A stretch of DNA of 47,175 nt from an uncultured Ruminococcus sp. (GTDB taxonomy: Bacteria; Bacillota; Clostridia; Oscillospirales; Ruminococcaceae): positions 1 through 47,175 of the forward strand of contig CAJTYV010000023.1 in assembly GCA_910584195.1 (NCBI GenBank), written 5' to 3'. The notes under the pieces were generated by a model that ran no database searches, had not been told where the DNA came from, and saw nothing but the letters and a program-made list of their open reading frames with translations. The position numbers and the translations under genes were made by a program. Shown in pieces: positions 8,120 to 17,930 of this stretch. Positions within the stretch are counted from its first letter, which is position 1. Each line of letters begins with the position of its first letter.

Positions 8120-11026
8120 TTATTCGTCCTTTTTATCTTTTTTAAAGCTGCTCATAAAGTTACCAAAGACACGTTTTGCTTTTCCGAGTGTGCTGTTTTG
8201 TTTTTTTTCTTCATAGGCCGACGCAATACTGTGTACCACTTCTTGTAATTCAATTGTGTCAATTTGTGCCAAAACTCCATTTTGAGCCTTTAATCTGGTT
8301 TTTAATTCGATATCTTTTTCAAGTGGTCTAAGAATATCATTCTGTTTTACCTTATCTGTAAGAATTTCGGGGAGATCACCTAAAAATGAAGATAATCTAT
8401 AAAAAACACCATATTCAATAACTTTGGCAGCAACATCAAAACGATTTCTTGATTTACTGTTCAGAACATTATCCAAAAGTTCTCCAAATAAATAGTTATA
8501 TGCTTTAATCTGTTGCGATACATCCGCAAAAATGAATAGATTATCAAGTTTAGGGGCTTTTGCAGTGTTAAGCCAATAGGCTGCAAGAAGTTTGCCGGCA
8601 CTTTCAATCAGTGAAGATTGTTCTCCCCCTCTAAGTTTACTGTAGTCAACAAGAGGATGAGGACTGTATCCACTGAATACGCACAGTGATTTGCTATCGA
8701 TACATCGGCTCATTTCAGAAATTAAGAGAAAGGCAGATACAAGTGTAAAAGATGCACCATCATTTCCTATAGTTTCAAACTCACGATTTATCGTCTTAAG
8801 TTCTTTTGTCTTTTCATCATCAAGTATGAAATCCTTATGCTCAGAATATAGACACTTGATGTAATTTGCCAATAGGTTTTGTATTTCGGATTTATCCATG
8901 CCATTACCATAATACTTCTCACAGATTTTAAAGAAATAAAAAACCTTAAAGTAGAATGAAGAATTTACGTTATAGCCTTCTGTGTCAAGTGCTATTCTCT
9001 TTATAGGTAAAACAAACTCACTGAATGCATTTCTGTTATTTGTAATAGCTTCTGTCAAAACAGTAATACGCTCAGACGGCTCATATTCACCTCTGATTGC
9101 CATCAAAATTACTTTTAAATATGTTTTTGAAGCCTCAGACATACTTACTGCATTCACATAATTCATTCTTTGCTCTGGAGTCAAGAAAATGTATGCAGTT
9201 GCAATGCGTTCAAGCACATTTTTGGATAGATCTTTATATCCTTTAGAATAAACCGTGCGGTACACCGCATCGGCATAAAGAAATTGAGAAATTACATTCG
9301 TAATAATCTGATTGGTTTTATCTATCAAAGTGCTTAAACGCTTCTCATTGTCAAGTGTTTCTCCAATAATAAAGACGCTGATTATTTTGGAAGCAATTTT
9401 TTCCTCATATGTTCCACGCTTAAAACTACCGTTATCGTCGTTCACATAATGGCATATCGCAGTGTGAATATAAGATATGCGTTGAACCTCTCTGTATTTT
9501 TGCAGCTCATTCATTATATCATACAACTGTTTTACTCCAATTGTACTAACAAGTGCAACTTCCATTTGCCCTGACCTAAAGCCACAAAGCTTTTCGGCAA
9601 TGACACCTTGAATACTAAATGTATCAAACGAACAATTAGTATAATCCAGAAATGCATTCTTCACATCATTCATAAATATTGATTCTAAATCAGCCTGACG
9701 AACTATATTCTGATCAACGCAGTACCTAATAAACTCAACAATAACGTCAAGCATATCAGAATCAGACGTGTAATCCTTATATGCCGACAAAATTCTGCCA
9801 AGGATTCTCTTTTTTTCCTTCACAACTGCATACTGTTTGGCAAACGATAATGCAGCTTTCATCTGCTCTACAGTAAGATGTTTGTTTTTTTCAAGGAACA
9901 TATAGAGAGTAGCACCATCCATGTATCCGGAATCAATTTTTCTATATGTCGTTGATGCAATTATGAAAGCCTTATATCCGTCGATAATCTGCTTATTAAT
10001 TAAAAATGCATTTTCAAGCATAGACATGAATAAGTTCTCATAGATTTCCACCTGAGGTGCAAATGACTGTTGCTGGAAATCATATACAGCATATCTGTTT
10101 GTATTTTCTTCAAATATATATTCAGTTACTGGAAAATCATCTATAAGTTTTCTATCGTTTAGCTGCGGAACATATACACCATTTATATCGAATGAGTTGT
10201 CTATCCTATATCGATAGGTAGAAAAGCTAATATCAATTGCTAATTCCAAAGGGAAAACATAGGAAATGGCAGCAATCCACTTCGCTATTAACTTTCTTTC
10301 ATCGGCAATAACAATGCGGCACTGTTCATTTCCAGACTTTAAGTTAATCAATGCCGAAACCATACTTTTAAGTATTTCAATACGGTTATCAGCCTGAATA
10401 AACGCAAACAAATCGCCCTCGTTTATTTCAGAAAATCCAGCAGAATGTTTTAACTTAACATTGTTTTTTTCAATAAGTGTCGGCAGATAATTCAGTTGTA
10501 CAGGTCCCAATACCTTACTTCCATCATTAGGAAAGAATTCTTCTCTTGGAATATCGCAACAAACGATTGGAGAAGAACACAACAAGATAGGATATGACGG
10601 TATATCAGTTATATCACAGATGACTACACTATGATATGCTCCAAACGGTCTTCCTCCATCCCATGATATTCCCATGTCCTTTCCATATACAAAAACACAT
10701 CGATTTAATCCATCAATCTCCATTGATGAAAAACTCAAACTAGCAGGCTGAAGCGTCTGAGCTATATGTGATGCTTCATTTGCAAGTTCATTTTTCTTCA
10801 GTTCGTATTTTTGAGGATCCTTTTCGTCAATTTTGCAGATTGATTCACTAAAGATATCCGCATAATCATTAATTTTAGGTGCATCGTAGGAAGTAGTCAA
10901 GTGGTTAATCGTTCTTTCACTTGCACCTTCCAAGCCTTTGGTTAGAGCGTAGCACTGATATCCAGCATGTTTGTCTTCTCCGGAATATAGGATAATTGAC
11001 CCATGAATTAAACGTTCTATAGACAT
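8120..11026 (-). CDS. GTPase-associated protein 1 (GAP1)-like large protein
   Basis: This 968-aa soluble protein begins IERLIHGSIILYSGEDKHAGYQCYALTKG, and its first 250 or so residues (G-Y-Q-x-x-A-x-T-KGL, the ISWDGGRPFGAYHSVVI strand pair, PxxLCSSPIV) resemble the N-terminal domain of the GAP1 family. That family is described beside double-GTPase genes in bacterial conflict systems. The rest is a long alpha-helical array to about residue 920 and a basic C-terminal tail (FMSSFKKDKKDE). In such systems GAP1 proteins are thought to couple to, and probably regulate, the neighbouring TRAFAC-like GTPases, and two such GTPases are in this operon. The family call is from recall of sequence style and context. 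SD AAAGGAA precedes the ATG. Confidence 0.65.
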   Translation of the reverse strand: MSIERLIHGSIILYSGEDKHAGYQCYALTKGLEGASERTINHLTTSYDAPKINDYADIFSESICKIDEKDPQKYELKKNELANEASHIAQTLQPASLSFSSMEIDGLNRCVFVYGKDMGISWDGGRPFGAYHSVVICDITDIPSYPILLCSSPIVCCDIPREEFFPNDGSKVLGPVQLNYLPTLIEKNNVKLKHSAGFSEINEGDLFAFIQADNRIEILKSMVSALINLKSGNEQCRIVIADERKLIAKWIAAISYVFPLELAIDISFSTYRYRIDNSFDINGVYVPQLNDRKLIDDFPVTEYIFEENTNRYAVYDFQQQSFAPQVEIYENLFMSMLENAFLINKQIIDGYKAFIIASTTYRKIDSGYMDGATLYMFLEKNKHLTVEQMKAALSFAKQYAVVKEKKRILGRILSAYKDYTSDSDMLDVIVEFIRYCVDQNIVRQADLESIFMNDVKNAFLDYTNCSFDTFSIQGVIAEKLCGFRSGQMEVALVSTIGVKQLYDIMNELQKYREVQRISYIHTAICHYVNDDNGSFKRGTYEEKIASKIISVFIIGETLDNEKRLSTLIDKTNQIITNVISQFLYADAVYRTVYSKGYKDLSKNVLERIATAYIFLTPEQRMNYVNAVSMSEASKTYLKVILMAIRGEYEPSERITVLTEAITNNRNAFSEFVLPIKRIALDTEGYNVNSSFYFKVFYFFKICEKYYGNGMDKSEIQNLLANYIKCLYSEHKDFILDDEKTKELKTINREFETIGNDGASFTLVSAFLLISEMSRCIDSKSLCVFSGYSPHPLVDYSKLRGGEQSSLIESAGKLLAAYWLNTAKAPKLDNLFIFADVSQQIKAYNYLFGELLDNVLNSKSRNRFDVAAKVIEYGVFYRLSSFLGDLPEILTDKVKQNDILRPLEKDIELKTRLKAQNGVLAQIDTIELQEVVHSIASAYEEKKQNSTLGKAKRVFGNFMSSFKKDKKDE

Positions 11027-11041
11027 CTTATCATTCCTTTC

Positions 11042-11881
11042 TTATTTAAAATTGCGTATTCTAAACCCTTGCATACACACGACATAAAAAGCCAGTCCTG
11101 TTATAATTGATATTAGTAGCATTTTTAATCCACTTTTGTCATCGACACTGCTACTATTAATCAATTGATTCAAAAGCATTATACAACTTAAATCAATTTT
11201 ACCTTTGGTGAAAACATTTATGTAACTGGGTATAAGAGGTAAAATCATCATTCCTGACACGCAAAGTATAACTGCTTTGAAACCTTGAATAATGATGGAG
11301 CAGCTTGCTACGCAAACACACAATGCACTTAACATAATAAATTGAATCGCAATTGTTTTTACAATTACAAAAGCACTTTTAAATGAAAACATTCCATTTA
11401 AAATCAACGAAAAACTTGTTCCAAAGATAACAACCAAAACAAGCGGAATTACCATTATAACAGCACACACTATATATTGATTAAACAATGCAATGCGTCG
11501 CTGTCCATGTACTATTGCAATTTCAATATAACCGTTCTTGAACTCAGAACAAATAAAGGAGCTTATACTTAAAGCCAATATACAATGCATGAAACTTCCT
11601 GATAAAATTCCCATAAGTATCTCATCATAATATTGCATTTGACTACAATCAAGATCTCTTACTGTTAGAACACCTAAATTATATACCTCTCCGGCTTTAA
11701 AAGACTCGAACACCTCACTGGGCATAAATTTTGTTGTCTGATAAACAGCATCTAAGAAATTAATACTAAAAATTGCACATAATAATGTAGTCAGCAAGTA
11801 GAAAAGATATTTTTTTGATAATAAGAATCTACTAACACAAGCGGTGAAGTACGTTCCTATTGACTTCCACTCATCTTCCAC
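11042..11881 (-). CDS. ABC-2 type transporter permease
   Basis: This 279-aa protein has six hydrophobic segments (about residues 25-45, 90-112, 130-152, 170-195, 200-215 and 255-270) and a KNGYIEIAIVHGQRR stretch after segment 2, the typical 'G...R' coupling region of ABC-2 permeases. The start is a GTG at 11881, which lies 25 nt inside the end of the upstream ATPase gene and is preceded by AGAGGAGG at 10 nt, so translation is coupled. With the ATPase it forms an exporter or membrane-remodelling ABC pair. Substrate is unknown. Its place inside the GTPase/Hsp70 operon suggests it serves that system. Confidence 0.85.
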   Translation of the reverse strand: MEDEWKSIGTYFTACVSRFLLSKKYLFYLLTTLLCAIFSINFLDAVYQTTKFMPSEVFESFKAGEVYNLGVLTVRDLDCSQMQYYDEILMGILSGSFMHCILALSISSFICSEFKNGYIEIAIVHGQRRIALFNQYIVCAVIMVIPLVLVVIFGTSFSLILNGMFSFKSAFVIVKTIAIQFIMLSALCVCVASCSIIIQGFKAVILCVSGMMILPLIPSYINVFTKGKIDLSCIMLLNQLINSSSVDDKSGLKMLLISIITGLAFYVVCMQGFRIRNFK

Positions 11882-12738
11882 AATAAGATATCCTCCTCTG
11901 TCATTGTTGTTCGCTCCAATATTTCGACTTTTTCATTTGAGTTAATTACTTCAATATCATAATCTCCATAAAGTGCTATTGTACCATTAATCTCTGATTG
12001 ACACAGTATGTTTGGTTTTGTCTTTTTTAGTGCATTGATGAATGTCGTACAATTTTGAGGACGAACCAAAGTCTTATAAAAAACCATTTTAGATAGTTTC
12101 TCAGAAGAAATAGTGTCGACTATGCAACCTTCATTCATGATGGTAAACACATTTGCGACCTTTAAAAGTTCCGGTATTATATGACTTGTTATTAAAACAG
12201 TAACATTATCCGAATTTAGTTGCTGTAAAAGTAGTCGCATATCATTCATTCCATTCGGATCAATTCCATTAAACGGCTCATCCAAAATCAAAAGTTTAGG
12301 TCGAGATGCTAAAGCACAAGCAATCATTAACCTTCTTTTCATACCTATTGAATACTTAGAAATCAATTTATTTTCTTCACCTTCAAGACCCACTTTAGAT
12401 AACAAGCTCTTCTCAAATTTTTTGTCAGCAGTTCCAAACATAAAACAAATATCATTTAAATAAGATAAAGCGGTTTTCTTAATATCTGGATTTATAGAAT
12501 CCATAACTGAGCCAATATATCGGCGATGAAGTGCAATATTTTCAGAATCAAAAAATTTCAAATATCCTCTATAACTTGGAGTCAAGCCAAGCAAAATTTT
12601 AAGTAAACTTGTTTTTCCAGCACCGTTATTTCCAATCAACGCATGGATATTTCCTTCCTCAACATGAAATGAAATATCATCAAGAATTTTTGACTGCCCA
12701 ATTATTAAAGACACTCCATTAACATCAATAACATTCAT
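11857..12738 (-). CDS. ABC transporter ATP-binding protein
   Basis: A 293-aa ATPase. Walker A is GNNGAGKTS, the signature is YSIGMKRRL, Walker B is LLILDEP followed by FNGIDP, and the switch His is in ITSHI. The C-terminal 70 residues form a small regulatory domain typical of the ABC-2/CcmA group. I chose the ATG at 12738 because AGGAGG sits 6 nt upstream; an upstream in-frame extension to 12825 would lie wholly inside the HerA gene. The start is only 1 bp past the HerA stop. Its partner permease overlaps its end. Confidence 0.92.
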   Translation of the reverse strand: MNVIDVNGVSLIIGQSKILDDISFHVEEGNIHALIGNNGAGKTSLLKILLGLTPSYRGYLKFFDSENIALHRRYIGSVMDSINPDIKKTALSYLNDICFMFGTADKKFEKSLLSKVGLEGEENKLISKYSIGMKRRLMIACALASRPKLLILDEPFNGIDPNGMNDMRLLLQQLNSDNVTVLITSHIIPELLKVANVFTIMNEGCIVDTISSEKLSKMVFYKTLVRPQNCTTFINALKKTKPNILCQSEINGTIALYGDYDIEVINSNEKVEILERTTMTEEDILLWKMSGSQ

Positions 12739-12739
12739 A

Positions 12740-15700
12740 TTACTTTCCTCCTGATTGTGCCTTATAAAGCAATAACATAGAAGTTCCACATAAATGATAG
12801 ATGTTTGAAGGTGGGAAATCAACACAGTAACGGCAAATGTTATAAATAATATCGCTTAATTGTTCTTCTTCACAAGTTACATAGGCGGGCAAAATCTCTT
12901 CCATCCGATCAATCCATTCCTTAAGAGAAGCAAGATATTCGTTGTTTGGTTTATCTATTTGATCTGGAAGTGCTTTTAATCTCGGATTGCATATAAGAAG
13001 TCCGTCTTGAAATGCAAGTACTTCCATAACAAATTTTGATATATACTTGTGCCGTTTTTTGCATCCACATGAACAATAGTCAATCCATTTCGCCTTTATG
13101 TAATCTCTATTATGAATTGCGATATCGCTCTGCTTATCTATAAACGATACAACCCTATCCCTATCAGCTGTAGCAAATTTCTCTCTTTTAGCATTACGCA
13201 AATTTGCCTGCATACATTTCAATAGAACCTCTGCCCTAAAAATCTTCAACGTATCATAATCATATGTTATAAGCCTTCTTGTGAAAAAGGTCGATGGAGC
13301 CCTATCAACTAACGCTTGAACAGCCATTAACCAGTTTCCTTGACGAACAATACAATATCCGCTTGGTAACATTGGGATTTGCTTTAATTGAGCTTCTTTC
13401 AGTGACATCGCCGTTCCGACAACTTTAATGTCATCCTCGTCGGGCAATCTTAGTACAATCTTGGTACTTGTATTTGAAATAGCCACTTTAGAAACCGCTG
13501 AAGGGGATTGATCAACAATGATGAAGCCTTCTCCATAAGTTCTCATTTCAGATATTGCACGGCTAATTGTCTCTACTGACTTGCCTTGTACATTTGACGA
13601 ATCTTCACTTTGATTTGTCGAGCAATTTGGTAAAAGATTGTGAGCTTCTTCCAATACAGTTACGTGGCGTAAAGGATAATTCGATTGAGTAGCAGTTGCT
13701 TTTCTGTAATTTTCAAGTTTCATCACAAGAACACCCATTATCAACGCTCTTGCTTCTGTAGAACCGATTGCACTTAAATCAACAATAGTATTTTCGTCAA
13801 ATAGCACTGAGTCAGCTACTGTTCCAGATTCCGAGAAAATATTTCCAACCATACCTTTTGTAAGCGAAGCAACTCTTGTTACTAAAGCACCAGTATAATC
13901 ACCTTTCGCCTCAGATGAATAACTTGAATTTTTGATAATTTTAGGGAGAATATCTAATACATCATGAAAACTTGGAAATTTCACTTCTCCCGGTAATACA
14001 TATATTGAGTTTACTAAGTCCCAACCTACGAATCTATATGCACTTTCTAAAGCATCAGACAGAATTGCGGGCATAGCCGCAGTCAAAGCCCAACAAGCTG
14101 AAATAATATCTTTCAACTTATCAATATGTTCTCTTACGCCCATATACTCATATGGAAATTCAAATGGATTTACTCTAAGAAGATTACAGACATTTGATTG
14201 TGCAGTGAAAATATTAATATTTGGCATTCTTCCAAATTCATATTTATATTCTCCTTTTGCGGGTTCGATTACAAGAAATTTAACATTTCCGTAGCCATCA
14301 TCTCGTTCCGTTCTTGAATCTAATCTTGATAATCCATAAAGCAGTTTATAAATAGTGTTACTTTTCCCCGAACCAGGAGCACCGCAAACAAAAGTATGTG
14401 AGGACAACGAATTAACATACAATTCAACTTCAGTGTTGTCCTTTTTCCCCATATATACAATTTCACCTAAACGGAGTTTTCTATTTCCAGGTGTTCCTCT
14501 ATCATCTGTAACGATATTTCTACCAAATTCTGCACTTTCAATAACTGTAATACCAGGCACAGATTTCATTGGTAACCCCATTAGAGAAGGCAGTGAATTT
14601 CCACCTACTGGAACTGCCGGTGTAAAGAAATAATTATTATTAGATGTAGATAAGGATTGACTAAAAACAGGGTGCATACCATAATGAAGAAATTGAAGGA
14701 TACTGCTTACTGGTCCATTATGAAATTGTGCTGAGGTATTTTTCCAATAGTTTATAAAACTCTCCGCTTTCCCCGATTCATCACCAATAACTAAAGATCG
14801 CATGCTATTTGCGCCAATCAATGCCGTATTTTCATCGTTAGCCAAAACATAAACAGCAGTATCCCATAATCCAAATGAGTCTGCACTATCAAGTTTCTTC
14901 AGCTCCGCCTCAATACGAGCAATCAATTCTGAAATATGTTTGTTTTCAATATTTAGGGTTACAGTTGTACCACTAGAATCGCTTTTTGATGATCCTTTTG
15001 ATTGATTTTGAGAAGTACCTTCTGATGTACTTTTCCCATAAGTATCGCCTTCTGAAGTACCTTTTGTTCGTGTTTTGGAAGTTCCACTATTAGAACTCCA
15101 ATTGCGAGAAGTACCAAAGAAACTTGGACCGCTTTTCCCAGAATTTTTACCGCGACTTCTTCCGACAGATACAGAAGTATTAGAACTTACCGAATGGTTA
15201 ACACTATCCGAAACAGTTTTAGATACGCTTTCTGCAAAAGACTCAGTAACACCAAGACTTGAACTTTCATTATACGCAACTGTCACCTTATGATATTTTG
15301 AAATTTCCGTAACAATATTTTCAAGGCTCATTCTTTTATTCAAGCAATCATCTTTACTTAAGGGTTCTGCTAACATTAAAACTGTATATGTCTGACCTTT
15401 CATCGAATCAATGAACTTTTCTATACCTTGGATATAGTTAATATTCTGTTCCGTTCTATTTTTACGAAAATCGGCGGAAACAGATAATGAAGCAACACTT
15501 TGTCTTTGATAAGTCAATGGAATGAATGAATCCAGTATATTATTTTTACCTTCTGAATCGAATTCTTCCAATTCAATACCAGGGAAATTTCCATTAAAAC
15601 TGCTTTTTAACATCCTTCTTGCAGCATCGGGGTTTGATCTACTTCTGCATCCAATATAAAACTCTGTGCTTCCACTTTCATCTCCGTGAATAATAATAAA

Positions 15701-15961
15701 CACAGATGAGCCTAAACTATGCATAGAGGAATATACATTAACAAGTTTATCAATAATTCCTTCATCCGGGTTATAAGAAAGCCTTGTCATTTTATATATC
15801 CCCATAGAAAAAGAGGACGCACATTTTTCATCAAGAGTTTCAACTGCACACTCACTTAATCGTGCAAGTTCGCTCTTAGTTATAAATCTATCCGATATTG
15901 CAATTGAGCTTTTCCATAGCGCATCAGCTTTATCTAACAGTTCTACTTCATACTTTTCCAT
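12740..15961 (-). CDS. HerA/DUF87-type ATPase with a Ser/Gly-rich linker
   Basis: This 1073-aa protein has an N-terminal alpha/beta region (1-220), then a low-complexity Ser/Thr/Gly linker (about 225-335, with repeated SEGTS/GTS blocks), then an additional domain and a HerA-FtsK type motor. Walker A is CGAPGSGKSN near residue 525, Walker B is VLEEAHNLLP near 768, followed by the IIVDQSPSAVSK and KIVLRLPDEDD segments typical of HerA. A Cys/His-containing C-terminus (YCSCGCKKRH) may bind zinc. HerA-family ATPases pump or translocate DNA or polymers, often with a nuclease. Here the PD-(D/E)XK-like gene lies directly upstream. SD GAGGTAAGG precedes the ATG. Confidence 0.85.
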   Translation of the reverse strand: MEKYEVELLDKADALWKSSIAISDRFITKSELARLSECAVETLDEKCASSFSMGIYKMTRLSYNPDEGIIDKLVNVYSSMHSLGSSVFIIIHGDESGSTEFYIGCRSRSNPDAARRMLKSSFNGNFPGIELEEFDSEGKNNILDSFIPLTYQRQSVASLSVSADFRKNRTEQNINYIQGIEKFIDSMKGQTYTVLMLAEPLSKDDCLNKRMSLENIVTEISKYHKVTVAYNESSSLGVTESFAESVSKTVSDSVNHSVSSNTSVSVGRSRGKNSGKSGPSFFGTSRNWSSNSGTSKTRTKGTSEGDTYGKSTSEGTSQNQSKGSSKSDSSGTTVTLNIENKHISELIARIEAELKKLDSADSFGLWDTAVYVLANDENTALIGANSMRSLVIGDESGKAESFINYWKNTSAQFHNGPVSSILQFLHYGMHPVFSQSLSTSNNNYFFTPAVPVGGNSLPSLMGLPMKSVPGITVIESAEFGRNIVTDDRGTPGNRKLRLGEIVYMGKKDNTEVELYVNSLSSHTFVCGAPGSGKSNTIYKLLYGLSRLDSRTERDDGYGNVKFLVIEPAKGEYKYEFGRMPNINIFTAQSNVCNLLRVNPFEFPYEYMGVREHIDKLKDIISACWALTAAMPAILSDALESAYRFVGWDLVNSIYVLPGEVKFPSFHDVLDILPKIIKNSSYSSEAKGDYTGALVTRVASLTKGMVGNIFSESGTVADSVLFDENTIVDLSAIGSTEARALIMGVLVMKLENYRKATATQSNYPLRHVTVLEEAHNLLPNCSTNQSEDSSNVQGKSVETISRAISEMRTYGEGFIIVDQSPSAVSKVAISNTSTKIVLRLPDEDDIKVVGTAMSLKEAQLKQIPMLPSGYCIVRQGNWLMAVQALVDRAPSTFFTRRLITYDYDTLKIFRAEVLLKCMQANLRNAKREKFATADRDRVVSFIDKQSDIAIHNRDYIKAKWIDYCSCGCKKRHKYISKFVMEVLAFQDGLLICNPRLKALPDQIDKPNNEYLASLKEWIDRMEEILPAYVTCEEEQLSDIIYNICRYCVDFPPSNIYHLCGTSMLLLYKAQSGGK

Positions 15962-15978
15962 GCCTTACCTCAACTCAC

Positions 15979-16494
15979 TTACATTCGATAATCCCAATTA
16001 ACTTCTGGATTCTTTTCCTCGAATTTTTCGCACATATCCATCATATCTCCTACAGTAACTGGTTGTCCTCTAAGATCCATTACTTCTGTAATCTCAACAT
16101 CTTCACCATAATGTTCAATAGATTTATCAGTCTGTTTTCTAATATTATTTTGAAGTCTGCTCTGACCAGCAGCGGTTGTTATATCATAATTCTTAACCTC
16201 AAGTATTTTAACATGATCTGGATCATCAAGATTTATAGCATCTGGTCGGCGACTTCCCTTAGTTCCCCAAGCTACTTCAACTATTTCTCCATCTGGATTC
16301 GTAATAGTTGAAACTTGTGGTTTGTAGCCTAAGTGGCGATATGGCTCAGTAATATCATCTTCACTTTCTTTTGGTGTTGGACGTTTGATTTTTTCAACAG
16401 GCTCTGTATTTTCGGTGGGAGTAGTAGATACTGTTTCTCCGATTTGTCCTGAACATAATTTATCAAATACTGCCATACGTTCACTTTCTTTCAC
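15979..16494 (-). CDS. PD-(D/E)XK nuclease-like small protein
   Basis: This 171-aa protein has a Pro/Thr/Glu-rich N-terminal third (residues 1-55) and a compact C-terminal domain. The core reads W-G-T-K-G-S-R-R-P-D-A-I, then about ten residues later K-I-L-E-V-K-N-Y-D, then AGQSRLQNNIRKQ. An Asp, a later E-x-K and a Gln/Arg helix are the arrangement of restriction-endonuclease-fold nucleases and toxins, so nuclease activity is a reasonable prediction. The GTG start overlaps the stop of the 86-aa gene (GTGA), implying coupled translation. Its N-terminus SERMAVFDKL resembles AERQAFLDRI in that 86-aa protein. It precedes the HerA ATPase by 17 bp, a pairing familiar from HerA-nuclease modules. Confidence 0.6.
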   Translation of the reverse strand: MKESERMAVFDKLCSGQIGETVSTTPTENTEPVEKIKRPTPKESEDDITEPYRHLGYKPQVSTITNPDGEIVEVAWGTKGSRRPDAINLDDPDHVKILEVKNYDITTAAGQSRLQNNIRKQTDKSIEHYGEDVEITEVMDLRGQPVTVGDMMDMCEKFEEKNPEVNWDYRM

Positions 16495-16751
16495 CTGATA
16501 TTTTCATCATCATCCCGTGGAAGTTCATCATCAACATTTCTCTCAGGATCATCTGGAGCATCAGGCTTAGAATCTGGATTACCAGACGGATTTTCTACTA
16601 CTGGACGAGTAGGTGTATCAACACGAATACGATCCAAAAAAGCCTGACGTTCTGCATTAATTTCTGTTTTTGCTTTCTCAGCAGCTTCCGCAGTTTCCTG
16701 CGGATCTGTATCTGTAGTCTTATTCTTACCCCAGTTGTTAAATATTCCCAT
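16491..16751 (-). CDS. Small acidic, mostly disordered protein (86 aa)
   Basis: The first 16 residues (MGIFNNWGKNKTTDTD) lead into a charged helix (PQETAEAAEKAKTEINAERQAFLDRI) and then a Pro/Asp/Glu-rich disordered tail ending DDELPRDDDENIR. No domain is recognisable. SD AGGAG lies upstream, 12 bp separates it from GTPase 1, and its stop overlaps the next start by 4 nt, so it belongs to the operon. The helix motif AERQAFLDRI is echoed in the next protein, suggesting both dock on the same partner. It may be an adaptor or inhibitor. Function is unknown. Confidence 0.65.
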   Translation of the reverse strand: MGIFNNWGKNKTTDTDPQETAEAAEKAKTEINAERQAFLDRIRVDTPTRPVVENPSGNPDSKPDAPDDPERNVDDELPRDDDENIR

Positions 16752-16763
16752 TTCACTTCACTC

Positions 16764-17909
16764 CTAAATAATTTTATTATTATGAAGAATCCATAAAAAA
16801 GGATCCTCAATTCTAAACGACGCTATGGCTGGCGCACCAGTTTTGCCGGAGTTTGAACTTCCCCATGCCGAAAAGCTAAAGTATTTAACCGTTTCAAAAT
16901 TCTGTTCAGCCAAAGATACCAAGTTTGCCTCACCCCATTGCTGCATAAGCAAACTACGAATCTCGCTACTAATAGACTCTATTCTCTGTTCATCATAACC
17001 TTTTCCAACACTTTGACTGGATTGTTTACAATTTAATCCATCAGGAATTAAACCTGGGGTTTCCATGGCCAAATCCCATTTTGAAAATGCAATACAAAGG
17101 GGAATCTTAATCTTCTTATTTCTACTCAAACGATTATCATCTCTGATAATTTGTGCCACATTGTTCAAAATCTCAACATATGTTACATTTGAAACAGCAG
17201 GTAACCCTGGAATTGCGGCTGAAACGGCACTGTTTACAGACGGAATCTGACGTGGATCTAAAATCAAAATCACCGCTTCTGAATGTGCAATATATGGTGT
17301 AATGGATGCCAAATCTCCAGCATCATGAAAGCTTTCACCTGCTGCATCAAAAAAAGAGAATGTATTCCTTTCAAGTTTTTTCTTTGCTAAACTCATTTCA
17401 ATTAGCAACGGTGGGTTATCCTTAACCAAATCTGAAATTTTCTTTGTCGGCTCTAATATTCTGAAATGATCCATAAAACCCTTAAAGCGCTTCGAATATT
17501 CACCAGGACTTTTTTTGTCAGCCCATAATGTTGAAATACTTGAAATATTTGAAAAATTAAGTTCAGAAAACAGACCTTCCTCCATAATCTTTCTAAGTAT
17601 TGACCCAACATAATAGCTTTTACCAGAACTTGCAGCACCGACAATAGAAATAATTCTTGTCGGACTTTCTGTAATTGTCAGAGGAAGTAAGGCTTTGCAC
17701 TTAGGACAGGCTTTTCGACTGGTTGTATGAGGGCACTGATCACAAGTACAGTACCCCTGTCTATCGGGTTTGGCATTTTGAATAATATGTCCACCAAGAG
17801 TAGCTGTTTCACTGTGCGCAGCATTAGTACACATACATAGTAGATCTTTAGCACTCACATAATTGAAGCAAAATGGACAAAGAATCTTAGAAGAGAATAT
17901 TGAAGGCAT
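16764..17909 (-). CDS. Zinc-ribbon TRAFAC-like (double-GTPase family) GTPase 1
   Basis: This 381-aa protein has an N-terminal zinc-ribbon region (CPFC at 11-14, CTCDQC and CPKC at about 54-71) and then a GTPase domain. The P-loop is GAASSGKS (91-98), the G3-like motif DAAGE (188-192) and the G4-like motif SKWD (276-279). No transmembrane segment is seen, so it is probably cytosolic. The C-terminus shares FETVKYFSFSAWGS and P-FLWIL with the 617-aa GTPase at 27674-29527, so the two are paralogues. In known conflict systems such GTPases act as regulated switches with GAP1-like partners, and one lies downstream. AAGGAG precedes the ATG. Confidence 0.8.
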   Translation of the reverse strand: MPSIFSSKILCPFCFNYVSAKDLLCMCTNAAHSETATLGGHIIQNAKPDRQGYCTCDQCPHTTSRKACPKCKALLPLTITESPTRIISIVGAASSGKSYYVGSILRKIMEEGLFSELNFSNISSISTLWADKKSPGEYSKRFKGFMDHFRILEPTKKISDLVKDNPPLLIEMSLAKKKLERNTFSFFDAAGESFHDAGDLASITPYIAHSEAVILILDPRQIPSVNSAVSAAIPGLPAVSNVTYVEILNNVAQIIRDDNRLSRNKKIKIPLCIAFSKWDLAMETPGLIPDGLNCKQSSQSVGKGYDEQRIESISSEIRSLLMQQWGEANLVSLAEQNFETVKYFSFSAWGSSNSGKTGAPAIASFRIEDPFLWILHNNKII

Positions 17910-17930
17910 TTGTCATTTCTCCTTTTAATA

